Of a stretch of 64,000 nt of DNA, positions 8,420 to 16,968 are shown in pieces; the first letter of the stretch is position 1, and each line of letters begins with the position of its first letter. The stretch lies in assembly GCA_001592145.1 (NCBI GenBank), contig BCWJ01000011.1:1-64000 (forward strand), written 5' to 3'. The notes below the pieces were generated by a model. It had not been told where the DNA came from. It saw nothing but the letters and a program-made list of their open reading frames with translations, and ran no database searches. The stretch comes from Xylanimicrobium pachnodae JCM 13526 = NBRC 107786 (GTDB lineage: Bacteria > Actinomycetota > Actinomycetes > Actinomycetales > Cellulomonadaceae). The position numbers were made by a program, and so were the translations under genes.

Positions 8420-9286
8420 ATGACGACGAGCACCCCCGGGACCACGCGCGGCGTGCGCCTGTACGACGACGTGCGGCCCGACGAGAAGGACCGGGCGTTC
8501 CTGCCGGGCATGAGCAGCGCCTGGAAGATGCCCTGGTACGACGTGCAGTCCTGGTGGCGGCGCGCCGGCCGGCTGCACCGTCGCACCGTCGCGGTGGCCG
8601 GCATCACCTCGGGCCAGCAGGTGCTCGACGTCGGGTGCGGCACCGGCAACCTGCTGCTCACGGTGCTGCGCGAGGTGCCGGGCGTGACCGTCACCGGACT
8701 GGACCCCGACGGCGACGCGCTGCGCCGGGCGGCGCGCAAGCTCCGGCGGCGGCGCCGGGACGCCACCCTCGTGCGCGGGTTCGCGGACCGCCTGCCCGCC
8801 GCCGACGGGAGCGTGGACCACGTCGTGTCGTCCCTCGCGCTGCACCACGTGCCGATGGACGAGAAGCGGCGCTTCGCGGCGGAGGTCGCCCGCGTGCTGC
8901 GCCCCGGCGGCACCGTGACCATCGCAGACCTCGACGCCCCCGCCCACGACCACCCGCACCACGACCACCAGCACCACGGGCAGCACGGGCAGCACGGGCA
9001 GCACGGGCAGCACGACGCACAGGGGCGCGGGGGACATCAGCACGGGGGACATCAGCACGGTGGACAGGGGCACGGCGGGCACCAGCACCGCGGCCACCGG
9101 CACGAGATCGGGCGCAACGAGCACCGCAAGGACAACGCCGACGGCGGGATCCAACGGTTGCTCACCGAGGCGGGTCTCGAGGGCGCGCACGAGGCCGGCC
9201 GCGCGACGTTCTTGGAGACGCCGGTGATCTGGGTCCAGGCGCACCGCGCATCGCACGGAAGCCGCCCCGGCGACGACGAGGCCTGA
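8420..9286 (+). CDS. Class I SAM methyltransferase with a His-rich insert
   Basis: A 288-residue protein. Residues about 55-170 form a standard SAM-binding Rossmann core: motif I VLDVGCGTGNLLL, acidic loop TGLDPDG, motif near SLALHHVPMDE, and RVLRPGGTVTIADLD. The core is then interrupted by a histidine-rich insert (about 176-235) with some 21 His, including four GQH units and repeated GGHQH, before a normal family ending (GGIQRLLTEAGL onward). The insert looks like a metal-binding or metal-storage loop, as seen in nickel and zinc proteins. No substrate can be named. A GTG 54 bp upstream in frame is an alternative start; neither start has a strong ribosome site. Confidence 0.85.
   Translation: MTTSTPGTTRGVRLYDDVRPDEKDRAFLPGMSSAWKMPWYDVQSWWRRAGRLHRRTVAVAGITSGQQVLDVGCGTGNLLLTVLREVPGVTVTGLDPDGDALRRAARKLRRRRRDATLVRGFADRLPAADGSVDHVVSSLALHHVPMDEKRRFAAEVARVLRPGGTVTIADLDAPAHDHPHHDHQHHGQHGQHGQHGQHDAQGRGGHQHGGHQHGGQGHGGHQHRGHRHEIGRNEHRKDNADGGIQRLLTEAGLEGAHEAGRATFLETPVIWVQAHRASHGSRPGDDEA
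8978..9058 (+). repeat. Tandem repeats coding the His-rich insert
   Basis: A 9-bp unit GGGCAGCAC occurs four times in a row (8978-9013), and a 15-bp unit GGGGGACATCAGCAC twice in a row (9029-9058). All are in frame, so slippage would lengthen or shorten the His-rich segment without breaking the gene. Confidence 0.9.
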
Positions 9287-9314
9287 CGGCAGGTCTGGGC
9301 CAGTGGCGGCGTGG

Positions 9315-9388
9315 TGCCCCGTGCAGGACTTGAACCCGCGACCGAGAGATTATGAGTCTCCTGCTCTGACCAGCTGAGCTAACGGGGC
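9315..9388 (-). tRNA. tRNA with CAU anticodon (Met elongator or Ile2)
   Basis: The minus strand folds as acceptor GCCCCGT/ACGGGGC, D arm GCTC/GAGC, anticodon stem GGAGA/TCTCT with loop CTCATAA (anticodon CAT), T arm GCGGG/CCTGC with loop TTCAAGT and one G-U pair, discriminator A, and an encoded CCA at 9312-9314. The acceptor starts with a normal G-C pair, so it is not the initiator. The overall sequence resembles E. coli tRNA-Ile2, whose C34 is changed to lysidine, at least as much as elongator Met; the two cannot be told apart safely by eye. Confidence 0.95.
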
Positions 9389-9535
9389 GCGGCGCAGAGT
9401 TTACCGGCTCGCTGCTCGCTGCTCGGTGCGACGCCCGGTGCGGTCGGCGCCGGCGGCGCGCCCACTCCTGCGGCGGGCACCGACGTGGCGTGAGCGCTAG
9501 CGTTCGATCACGGTCACGGCCGTTTGACCGGTCTA

Positions 9536-9549
9536 CTAAAGCGTATTAG
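9536..9549. promoter_or_regulatory. Candidate LacI-family operator before the alpha-mannosidase gene
   Basis: CTAAAGCGTATTAG is symmetric at 10 of 14 positions about a central CG, typical of LacI-family sites. It overlaps a likely promoter whose -35 (TTGACC) is at 9524-9529. No LacI gene adjoins it, so the regulator would be encoded elsewhere. Confidence 0.45.
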
Positions 9550-9593
9550 CGTCCCGGACGTCCGATCACCGCCGATCCCGCTGGAGCAACCCC

Positions 9594-12500
9594 GTGCACG
9601 ATTCCGTGGATCTCACCGTGGGCCGCGCCCGCCGCGTCCTGACCGAGCGGGTACGGCCCGCCATCCACGGTGCGTCCGTCCCGTGCGACGTCGCCGCCCA
9701 CGAGCTGCCCGGGGAGCCGATCCCGCCGGCCGAGGGCCTGGTGCTGACGATGGAGCCGTTCACGGCGGGCTCCCCGTGGGGACCCGCGTGGGGCACCACC
9801 TGGTTCCGGGTGCGCGGCACCGTGCCCGCCGAGTGGGCCGGGCGCAGCGTCGAGGCGGTCATCGACCTGGGCTTCGACCCGAACATGACCGGGTTCCAGT
9901 GCGAGGCGCTGGTGTACCGGCCCGACGGCACCCCCGTGAAGTCGCTCAACCCCCGCAACCAGCACGTGCCGCTCATCGACGACGCGCACGGTGGCGAGAC
10001 GGTCGAACTGTTCCTCGAGGCGGCGTCGAACCCCGTGCTGCTCGACTACCACCCGTTCTTGCCGACGCAGGAGGGCGACGTCGAGACGTCGTCGCGGGTG
10101 CCCCTCTACACGGCGCGGCGCTTCGACCTGGCCGTGTTCGAACCGCAGGTCCACGAGTTGGCGCTCGACCTCGAGGTGCTGCTCGGGCTCCAGGCGGAGC
10201 TGCCCGCGGGTCCCCGCCGGATGCGGATCCTCCAGGCGCTGGACGACGCGCTCGACGCGCTCGACCTCCAGCACATCGCCGCGAGCGCCCCCGCCGCCCG
10301 CGCCGCGCTGGCCGGGGTGCTGGCCAGCCCCGCCGACGCGTCCGCCCACCGGATCTCCGCCGTCGGGCACGCGCACATCGACTCGGCGTGGCTGTGGCCC
10401 GTGCGCGAGACGATCCGCAAGGTCGCCCGGACGACGTCGTCGATGACGGACCTGATCGATCGCACGGACGACTTCGTGTTCGGCATGTCGAGCGCGCAGC
10501 AGTACGCGTGGATCAAGGAGCACCGCCCCGAGGTGTGGGAGCGGATCGTGGCGGCCGTGCGCGAGGGCCGGTTCCTGCCGCTCGGCGGCATGTGGGTCGA
10601 GTCGGACACGGTGATGCCCACGGGTGAGTCCCTGGTGCGGCAGTTCACGCAGGGTCAGGCGTTCTTCGCCCGCGAGCTCGGGGTGCGGCCGCGGGGCGTG
10701 TGGCTGCCCGACTCGTTCGGGTACTCCCCCGCGTTCCCGCAGCTGGTGCGGCGGGCCGGGTTCGAGTGGTTCTTCACCCAGAAGATCTCCTGGAACCAGG
10801 TCAACGTGTTCCCGCACCACACGTTCTGGTGGGAGGGCATCGACGGCTCGCGGGTGCTCACCCACTTCCCGCCCATGGACACGTACAACGCGCAGCTCTC
10901 GGGCGAGGAGGTGGCCAAGGCCGCCCGCCAGTTCCGCGAGTCGCGGCACGCCACCGGCTCGATCGCGCCGGTGGGCTGGGGCGACGGCGGCGGCGGCACC
11001 ACGCGCGAGATGGTGGGCACGGCGCAGCGCCTGGCCAACCTGGAGGGCAGCGCGCGGGTGCGGTGGGAGCACCCCGACGCGTTCTTCGAGCGCGCCCGCA
11101 CCGAGATCGACGCGACCCCGGACGCGCCCGTGTGGGTGGGCGAGCTGTACCTGGAGCTGCACCGCGCCACCCTGACCTCGCAGCACCGGACCAAGGCGGG
11201 CAACCGCCGCAACGAGCACCTGCTGGTCGAGGCGGAGGCCTGGGCGACGGCGGCGACGCTGCGCACCGGCGTCCCCTACCCGTACGACGAGCTGGACGCC
11301 CTGTGGCAGCAGGTGCTGCTGCTCCAGTTCCACGACATCCTGCCGGGCACGTCGATCGCGTGGGTGCATCGCGAGGCGGTAGCCCAGCACGCCGCCGTCA
11401 CCGCTGCCGCGGATCGGATCGTGGCCGACTCGCTCGCGGCGCTCGCCGGCATCGGCGACGTGCCGCTGCTCGCGAACGGTGCCACCGTCACCCGCGACGG
11501 CGTGGCGCCGTTCGCCATCGAGCCGCCCGCTGCCGCACCGGGGGCGGTCGGGCTCACCCCGTTCGACGGCGGCTGGGTGCTGGACAACGGCGTCGTGCGC
11601 GTCACCGTCACGGCCGACGGGCACGTGTCCCACGCCGTCGACCTGGGCACGGGGCGTGACGCCGTCGCCCCCGGGCGCCTGGCCGGGGTGCTGCGGCTGC
11701 ACCCGGACTTCCCCAACATGTGGGATGCCTGGGACCTGGACCGCTTCTACCGCAACACCGGCACCGACCTCCTGGCGGCCGACTCGGTCACGGCGGACGT
11801 CGCCGCCGACGGGTCGGCCCGCGTCGTCGTCGAGCGCGGCTTCGGCGACTCCCGGGTGCGCCAGGAGATCACGCTCGCGCCGGGCGCGCGCACGCTCGAG
11901 TACGCCCAGGTGACCGACTGGCACGAGGTCGAGAAGATCCTCAAGGTCGTCTTCCCGCTCGACGTGGCCGCCGACCACACCAGCGCCGAGACGCAGTTCG
12001 GGTACCACCAGCGCGCCACCCACACGAACACGAGCTGGGAGGCGGCGAAGTTCGAGACGTCGATGCACCGGTTCGTGCTCGCCGAGGAGCGCGGGTTCGG
12101 CGTCGCCCTGGTCAACGACTCGACCTACGGGTTCGACGTGACCCGGGACGTCGCCCAGCCGGACGACGCCGGCGGCGTCCCGACCGTGACGACGTCGGTC
12201 GGCCTCTCGCTGCTGCGTGCGCCGCGCTTCCCCGATCCCGAGACCGACCAGGGCGTCCAGTCGCTGCGCTACGGCCTGGTGATCGGCGCCGACGTCGCCG
12301 CCGCTACCCGTGAGGGCATCCGGTTCGGGGCACCGCGCCGGGAGGTGACCGGCGCCCACGGCGTCGCTCCGCTCGTGCGCGTCGACGGGGACGGCATCGT
12401 GCTCTCCGCGGTCAAGCTCGCCGACGACCGGTCGGGAGACGTCATCGTGCGCGTCTACGAAGCGCTCGGCCGCCGCGCCCACGGCGCCGTGCGGTTCGAC

Positions 12501-12635
12501 CTCCCGTTCGCGGGGGTGGCGACCGCCGACCTGCTGGAACGGCCGCTCGCCGCGGCCACCACCGGCGGGACGTCCACGCCCCTCGACCTCGGCCCGTTCG
12601 AGGTCCGCACGCTGCGACTCACCGCCACGTCCTGA
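9594..12635 (+). CDS. Alpha-mannosidase, GH38
   Basis: A 1013-residue zinc-dependent retaining alpha-mannosidase, at the usual length for bacterial GH38. The metal site is seen in HAHIDSAWLW (His261 and Asp263 by count), the nucleophile in GGMWVESDT (Asp338), and the family block LPDSFGYSPAFPQL follows. The C-terminal two thirds hold the beta-sandwich domains. There is no signal peptide, so it should act in the cytoplasm on imported alpha-mannosyl oligosaccharides, for example from N-glycans or fungal mannan. The GTG start has CTGGAG upstream. It lies 42 bp before a clan-A hydrolase gene in the same direction and is probably co-transcribed with it, under a LacI-type operator. Confidence 0.93.
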   Translation: MHDSVDLTVGRARRVLTERVRPAIHGASVPCDVAAHELPGEPIPPAEGLVLTMEPFTAGSPWGPAWGTTWFRVRGTVPAEWAGRSVEAVIDLGFDPNMTGFQCEALVYRPDGTPVKSLNPRNQHVPLIDDAHGGETVELFLEAASNPVLLDYHPFLPTQEGDVETSSRVPLYTARRFDLAVFEPQVHELALDLEVLLGLQAELPAGPRRMRILQALDDALDALDLQHIAASAPAARAALAGVLASPADASAHRISAVGHAHIDSAWLWPVRETIRKVARTTSSMTDLIDRTDDFVFGMSSAQQYAWIKEHRPEVWERIVAAVREGRFLPLGGMWVESDTVMPTGESLVRQFTQGQAFFARELGVRPRGVWLPDSFGYSPAFPQLVRRAGFEWFFTQKISWNQVNVFPHHTFWWEGIDGSRVLTHFPPMDTYNAQLSGEEVAKAARQFRESRHATGSIAPVGWGDGGGGTTREMVGTAQRLANLEGSARVRWEHPDAFFERARTEIDATPDAPVWVGELYLELHRATLTSQHRTKAGNRRNEHLLVEAEAWATAATLRTGVPYPYDELDALWQQVLLLQFHDILPGTSIAWVHREAVAQHAAVTAAADRIVADSLAALAGIGDVPLLANGATVTRDGVAPFAIEPPAAAPGAVGLTPFDGGWVLDNGVVRVTVTADGHVSHAVDLGTGRDAVAPGRLAGVLRLHPDFPNMWDAWDLDRFYRNTGTDLLAADSVTADVAADGSARVVVERGFGDSRVRQEITLAPGARTLEYAQVTDWHEVEKILKVVFPLDVAADHTSAETQFGYHQRATHTNTSWEAAKFETSMHRFVLAEERGFGVALVNDSTYGFDVTRDVAQPDDAGGVPTVTTSVGLSLLRAPRFPDPETDQGVQSLRYGLVIGADVAAATREGIRFGAPRREVTGAHGVAPLVRVDGDGIVLSAVKLADDRSGDVIVRVYEALGRRAHGAVRFDLPFAGVATADLLERPLAAATTGGTSTPLDLGPFEVRTLRLTATS

Positions 12636-12677
12636 CACCCGCCGCCGGCCCGGCCGGGCCCCGACACCTGGAGACTC

Positions 12678-13913
12678 ATGCGTTTCGGCGCCAACTACAC
12701 GCCCTCCCAGGGGTGGTTCCACTCGTGGCACGCCCCTGACCTCGACGCCGCCCGGCGCGACTTCGACTCCATCGCGGCCCTCGGCCTCGACCACGTGCGC
12801 GTCCTTCCGCTGTGGGACGTGCTGCAGCCGAACCGCACCCTGGTGCGTCAGCGGGCGGTCGACGACGTCGTCGCCGTCGTCGACGCCGCGCACGAGGCGG
12901 GACTCGACGCGAGCGTCGACGTGCTCCAGGGACACCTGTCCAGCTACGACTTCCTGCCGTCGTGGGTGCTGAGCTGGCACGCACGCAACCTGTTCACCGA
13001 CGCCGACGTGGTCGACGCGCAGGCCACGCTCGTGCGGACGCTCGGGGACGCCCTGGCCGAGCGGCCCGGCTTCCTGGGGCTGACCGTCGGCAACGAGACC
13101 AACCAGTTCGCGCGCTCCAACCACCCCGCCCGCCACCCGGTCACCCCCGCCGAGGCGTCGCGGTGGCTCACGCGCCTGCTGCACGCTGCGTCCGACGCCG
13201 CCCCGCGAGCCCGGCATGCGCACTCGTTCGACGACGACGTCTGGTTCGGCGACGCCAGCGCGTTCACGCCGGAGCATGCCGTCGCGCACGGCGACGTGAC
13301 CACGGTGCACTCCTGGGTGTTCACCGGGGTGGCCCACCACTTCCCGCAGGGCCATCCGGCGTTCACGTGGTTCGCGCGCTACCTCCTGGAGCTGGCCGCA
13401 GCGTGGGCCACCGCAGCGGGCACCCCGGACCGCCCCGTCTGGCTGCAGGAGGTGGGCGCGCCCACCCCGCACCTGGGTCCGGACGGCGTGGTGCCGTTCG
13501 CCCAGGGCTCCCTGGAGAACGCCGTCACCCACCCCGGACTGTGGGGCATCACGTGGTGGTGCTCGCACGACGTCGACCGGTCCCTGGCCGACTTCCCCGA
13601 ACTCGAGTACAGCCTGGGGCTGCTCACCAGCGACCGGCAGGTCAAGCCGCTCGGGGCCGCGGTCCGCGAGGCGATCCCCCGCCTGCGCGAGCTCGCGGCC
13701 ACGGCACCCGCCGCCACGGAACGGCCGGTGCTCACCGTCCCCGTGACCGACGACGGCGCCGTGCTGCGCTCGCAGACCGGCCCGGCCTCCGAGCTGTTCG
13801 CGCGGTGGGTGGAGGCCGCCGCCGCGGGCACCCCGCCCCGCCTGGCCCTGCCCGCCGGGGCGCGGTCGATCCTCGTCCCCGCAGACCCGACGCGGTCCCC
13901 CACCGCTTCCTGA
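12678..13913 (+). CDS. GH-A clan glycoside hydrolase (GH5-like)
   Basis: A 411-residue TIM-barrel hydrolase without signal peptide. The barrel shows LDHVRVLPLWDVLQP (strand 2), the acid/base Glu in FLGLTVGNETNQF (Glu140) and the nucleophile Glu in PVWLQEVGAP (Glu258), the spacing expected for a retaining clan GH-A enzyme. The closest assignment I can make is a GH5-like endo- or exo-glycosidase. Its place directly after a GH38 alpha-mannosidase suggests the two act on the same mannosyl glycan, perhaps with this one removing the beta-mannosyl part; that is inference. Its stop is 10 bp from the convergent flavoprotein gene. Substrate uncertain. Confidence 0.8.
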   Translation: MRFGANYTPSQGWFHSWHAPDLDAARRDFDSIAALGLDHVRVLPLWDVLQPNRTLVRQRAVDDVVAVVDAAHEAGLDASVDVLQGHLSSYDFLPSWVLSWHARNLFTDADVVDAQATLVRTLGDALAERPGFLGLTVGNETNQFARSNHPARHPVTPAEASRWLTRLLHAASDAAPRARHAHSFDDDVWFGDASAFTPEHAVAHGDVTTVHSWVFTGVAHHFPQGHPAFTWFARYLLELAAAWATAAGTPDRPVWLQEVGAPTPHLGPDGVVPFAQGSLENAVTHPGLWGITWWCSHDVDRSLADFPELEYSLGLLTSDRQVKPLGAAVREAIPRLRELAATAPAATERPVLTVPVTDDGAVLRSQTGPASELFARWVEAAAAGTPPRLALPAGARSILVPADPTRSPTAS

Positions 13914-13922
13914 GCGCCTGCC

Positions 13923-15305
13923 TCAGCGGGCGGGCGGCACGTTGTGGTTGGAACGGAACACGTTGCGCGGGTCGTAGGCCGCCTTGGCCGCCACGAGCCG
14001 GTCCCACGTGGCTCCCGGGTAGGCCCGCCGCGAGTGCTCCGGGCCCACGGGCCCCAGGAAATTGGCGTACGCGTCGCCGTCGAGCCCCAACGCGGCGGCC
14101 GCACCGTCGCTCCACGCCTGCGCCGCGGCCACCACGGGCGCCGGGGCCATCGCCGTCGTCGACACGACGAGCTCGTGCCCACGGTGGGCGAATGCTGTCG
14201 CCTCGTGCGGGACACGGGCGATCGCACCGCCCAGCGGCCGCAGGCCCACGATCGTCATCGCGGCCGTCGAGGTGGCGAGCAGGTCCAGCACCCGGCCCGC
14301 CCAGCCGTCGTCGACCGCGGCTGCCGCCGCGAACCCGGTGCGGCCCACACCGTGCAGCATCGGCCCGCCGGGCGCGCCCTCGAACAAGGCCGCGTACGGC
14401 TTGGGGCCCAGGAGGTCCAGGTACGGGGCACCGAGCGCGCGCAGCGGTGCGACCGCCGCCTCCCCGTCCGCCGGGTCACCGGCCCACGCGATCTCCATCA
14501 TGAGCACCGGCTTGCCGTGGACGGCCTCCGGCACGAACGGCACGGGCGGGGCCACCAGCGCGTTGACCATCACCGTGAGGTTCTCATCGGCGTCGTAGGC
14601 GATCGTGGCGGCATCGGCGAGCGCCCGGGCCGTGAGCGGCACCATGAGGACCCCGCCGTACACCTGCCGCTGCTCCACGAGCCGCAGGTGCAGCCGGGTC
14701 ACCACGCCGAAGTTGCCGCCGCCGCCGCGCAGCGCCCAGAACAGCTCGGGCTCCTCGTCGGCGCTCGCGCGCACCTGGCGACCGTCGGCCAGGACCACGT
14801 CGGCCGCGATCAGGTTGTCGAGCGTGAGGCCGTCCCGGCGGGACAGGTACCCGACACCGCCGCCGAGCGTCAGCCCCGCGATCCCCACGGACGCCGTGTC
14901 CCCGAACCCGGTGGCCAGCCCGAGCTCGCCCGCGGCGGCCGTGTACGCCCCCGCGGTGGTGCCACCCCCCGCCCGGCCCACCCGCGCGGCCGGGTCCAGG
15001 TCGACGTGGTCGAGCAGGCGCAGGTCGAGCACCAGCCCGTCCTCGACCCACCCGAACCGACCGAAGCTGTGGCCGCCGCCGCGGACCGCGATCGGCAGTC
15101 CGGCGTCCTGGGCGGCGGTGACCACGAGGGACACCTCGGCGGCGTCGCGCGGGCGAGCGATCATGCCGGGCGGACCCTGCGGCCCGTCGATGGCGACGGC
15201 CGCCGTGGTGACGAAGCGTGCGTCGTCGCTGGTCAGCAGCCGGTCCCCCAGCCGGGGGCGCAGCGCGGCGGCGGCGTGGTCGACGGGGGTCACGTTCACG
15301 GTCAT
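13923..15305 (-). CDS. FAD-linked oxidase (BBE/PCMH type)
   Basis: A 460-residue flavoprotein of the berberine-bridge-enzyme-like family. The FAD-binding PCMH domain includes IAVRGGGHSFGRFGW, whose His79 is the usual covalent FAD attachment site, and the loop VGIAGLTLGGGVGYLSRRDG. The Cys that makes a second FAD bond in bicovalent members appears replaced (GFGDTASVG), so a single covalent link is expected. The short C-terminal BBE domain ends RRAYPGATWDRLVAAKAAYD then PRNVFRSNHNVPP. No signal peptide is seen. These enzymes oxidise alcohols or sugars; the carbohydrate setting favours a sugar oxidase, but this is open. It is divergent from the MFS gene across 160 bp. Confidence 0.88.
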   Translation of the reverse strand: MTVNVTPVDHAAAALRPRLGDRLLTSDDARFVTTAAVAIDGPQGPPGMIARPRDAAEVSLVVTAAQDAGLPIAVRGGGHSFGRFGWVEDGLVLDLRLLDHVDLDPAARVGRAGGGTTAGAYTAAAGELGLATGFGDTASVGIAGLTLGGGVGYLSRRDGLTLDNLIAADVVLADGRQVRASADEEPELFWALRGGGGNFGVVTRLHLRLVEQRQVYGGVLMVPLTARALADAATIAYDADENLTVMVNALVAPPVPFVPEAVHGKPVLMMEIAWAGDPADGEAAVAPLRALGAPYLDLLGPKPYAALFEGAPGGPMLHGVGRTGFAAAAAVDDGWAGRVLDLLATSTAAMTIVGLRPLGGAIARVPHEATAFAHRGHELVVSTTAMAPAPVVAAAQAWSDGAAAALGLDGDAYANFLGPVGPEHSRRAYPGATWDRLVAAKAAYDPRNVFRSNHNVPPAR

Positions 15306-15465
15306 CGCTGCGGCTCCTGGCCTGCGTGGGCATTGCGTGGCGAGGTGATGCGAAACGGCACCAACGATTCGACGCGCATTCGCCGCTCCTGTCCACCGCA
15401 ACACCGGCACGGCTCCCGCGGACGCCGGCGGAATAGGGGGCCGTGGTCCCCGGCTTGCACCCTGT

Positions 15466-16908
15466 GTGACAGTCACCAGTGCGCGCTCCGGCGTCGGGCT
15501 CCGCTCCGAGCGCGGACCGATCCTCCTCTCCCTCATGCTCTCCACGGCGCTGGTCGCCCTCGACGCCACCATCATCGCGACGGCGTCGTCCACGATCGCC
15601 CGCGAGTTCGATGCGTTCGAGCGGCTGCCGTGGCTGTTCTCCGCCTACCTGCTGGCCCAGGCCGTGAGCACGCCCCTGTTCGGGCGTCTGGCCGACATCG
15701 TGGGCCGCAAGCGCCTCATGCTCGTGGGCATCGGGCTGTTCTTCGTCGGATCGGCCCTCGCCGGAGCGGCACTCAGCATGACGATGCTCATCGTGGCCCG
15801 CGCCCTGCAGGGCCTGGGCGCCGGCGCGGTCATGCCCGTGTCGATGACCATCACCGCCGACATCTACACCGTCGAGGAGCGGGCCCTGACCCAGGGCTAC
15901 CTGGCCTCCGTGTGGGGCATCTCGTCGGTGGTGGGGCCCACGCTCGGCGGCGTGTTCAGCCAGTTCGTCTCCTGGCGGTGGATCTTCTGGGTCAACCTGC
16001 CGCTCGCCGTGATCGCCGCCGTCATGCTGGTGCGCCGGTACCACGAGTCAGCGCAGGACTCGCGCCGCGAACCCGTGGACGTCCCCGGAGCCGTCCTGCT
16101 CAGCGGCGGCAGCCTGTCCCTGCTGCTCGGCCTGTCGGAGGGCGACTGGCCGTGGTTCGCCGCCGCCGTCGTCCTGCTCGCCGGGTTCGTGGTGCGCGCG
16201 CGCACCACCCGGTACCCGATCCTCGACCTGTCGATCCTGCGCCGCCGCGTCATCGGCGTCACCACCACGGCGTCGCTGTTCATCGGCGCCATCGTCGTCG
16301 GGCTGTCTACCTACGTGCCCATCTACGCCCAGCAGGTGCTGGGCTACGGGGCCCTGCTCGCGGGCTTCGCGCTCGCGGCGCTCACGCTCGGCTGGCCGCT
16401 GTCCTCCGCGCAGGCCGGGCGCATCTACCTGCGGGTCGGGTTCCGGCTGACGTCCATGATCGGCGCCACCTTCGTGGTGCTCGGCGCCGCGCTCCTGTTC
16501 GCGATCGTCGGGGCGACGACGCCGCTCGTCCTGGTGGGCGTGGCCTGCTTCGTCATCGGCGCCGGCATGGGCCTGACCGCCGTGCCCACCCTGATCGCGG
16601 CGCAGGAGTCCGCCGCACCCACCGAGCGCGGCGCCGTGACCGGCACCAACATGTTCGCCCGCTCCATCGGCTCCGCCATCGGCGTGGCAGCGCTCGGCGC
16701 GGTCGTCAACGCCCGCACCACGCTCGGCGCCGACGGCGTCCCGCACGGCCCCGGCGTGCTGACCGCGATGCGCTGGGTGTTCGCCGCCCTCGCCGTCATC
16801 GCCGTCGTCCTGGCCGTGATGACGACGACGATGCCGCGCGACCGGGCGGACGCCGTGGCCCGCCGCGCGGCCCGGGCCACGGCCCCCGCACCCGCACGGG
16901 TCCGCTGA
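15466..16908 (+). CDS. MFS transporter, DHA2 (14-helix) drug efflux type
   Basis: A 480-residue integral membrane protein of the EmrB/QacA group. The conserved loop after helix 2 is FGRLADIVGRKRLML, the first helix carries the DHA2-type LDATIIATA, and the RALQGLGAGAVMPVSMT block follows; about 14 hydrophobic segments are visible. It should export a small hydrophobic compound using the proton gradient. The GTG at 15466 begins just before the first helix and has no visible ribosome site, so initiation may be leaderless or weak. It is divergent from the FAD oxidase, perhaps exporting that enzyme's product. It ends at a hairpin shared with the GH42 gene. Confidence 0.88.
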   Translation: MTVTSARSGVGLRSERGPILLSLMLSTALVALDATIIATASSTIAREFDAFERLPWLFSAYLLAQAVSTPLFGRLADIVGRKRLMLVGIGLFFVGSALAGAALSMTMLIVARALQGLGAGAVMPVSMTITADIYTVEERALTQGYLASVWGISSVVGPTLGGVFSQFVSWRWIFWVNLPLAVIAAVMLVRRYHESAQDSRREPVDVPGAVLLSGGSLSLLLGLSEGDWPWFAAAVVLLAGFVVRARTTRYPILDLSILRRRVIGVTTTASLFIGAIVVGLSTYVPIYAQQVLGYGALLAGFALAALTLGWPLSSAQAGRIYLRVGFRLTSMIGATFVVLGAALLFAIVGATTPLVLVGVACFVIGAGMGLTAVPTLIAAQESAAPTERGAVTGTNMFARSIGSAIGVAALGAVVNARTTLGADGVPHGPGVLTAMRWVFAALAVIAVVLAVMTTTMPRDRADAVARRAARATAPAPARVR

Positions 16909-16915
16909 CCGCGCT

Positions 16916-16957
16916 CCTGGGTCCTGCGACGGCACGCAGCGCGTCCCAGGACCCAGG
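16916..16957. terminator. Bidirectional terminator with shared GGGTCCTGCG core
   Basis: An 11-bp perfect stem (CCTGGGTCCTG / CAGGACCCAGG) with a 20-nt loop lies between convergent MFS and GH42 genes. The core GGGTCCTGCG is also found in hairpins at about 30190 and 39092. Confidence 0.75.
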
Positions 16958-16968
16958 TTCCGGGATCG

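Noticed and set aside
8978-9058. Possible CRISPR or non-coding repeat
   Set aside because: 9-bp and 15-bp units are in frame within a methyltransferase and encode Gly-Gln-His and Gly-His-Gln runs.
9315-9388. Initiator tRNA-fMet
   Set aside because: The acceptor stem starts with a standard G-C pair, and the anticodon stem lacks the three G-C pairs typical of initiators.
9546-13568. A 1340-residue open frame on minus opposite the GH38 and GH-A genes
   Set aside because: Low-complexity Arg/Gly/Val-rich translation with no domain; it is the antisense shadow of two well-supported hydrolase genes in high-GC DNA.
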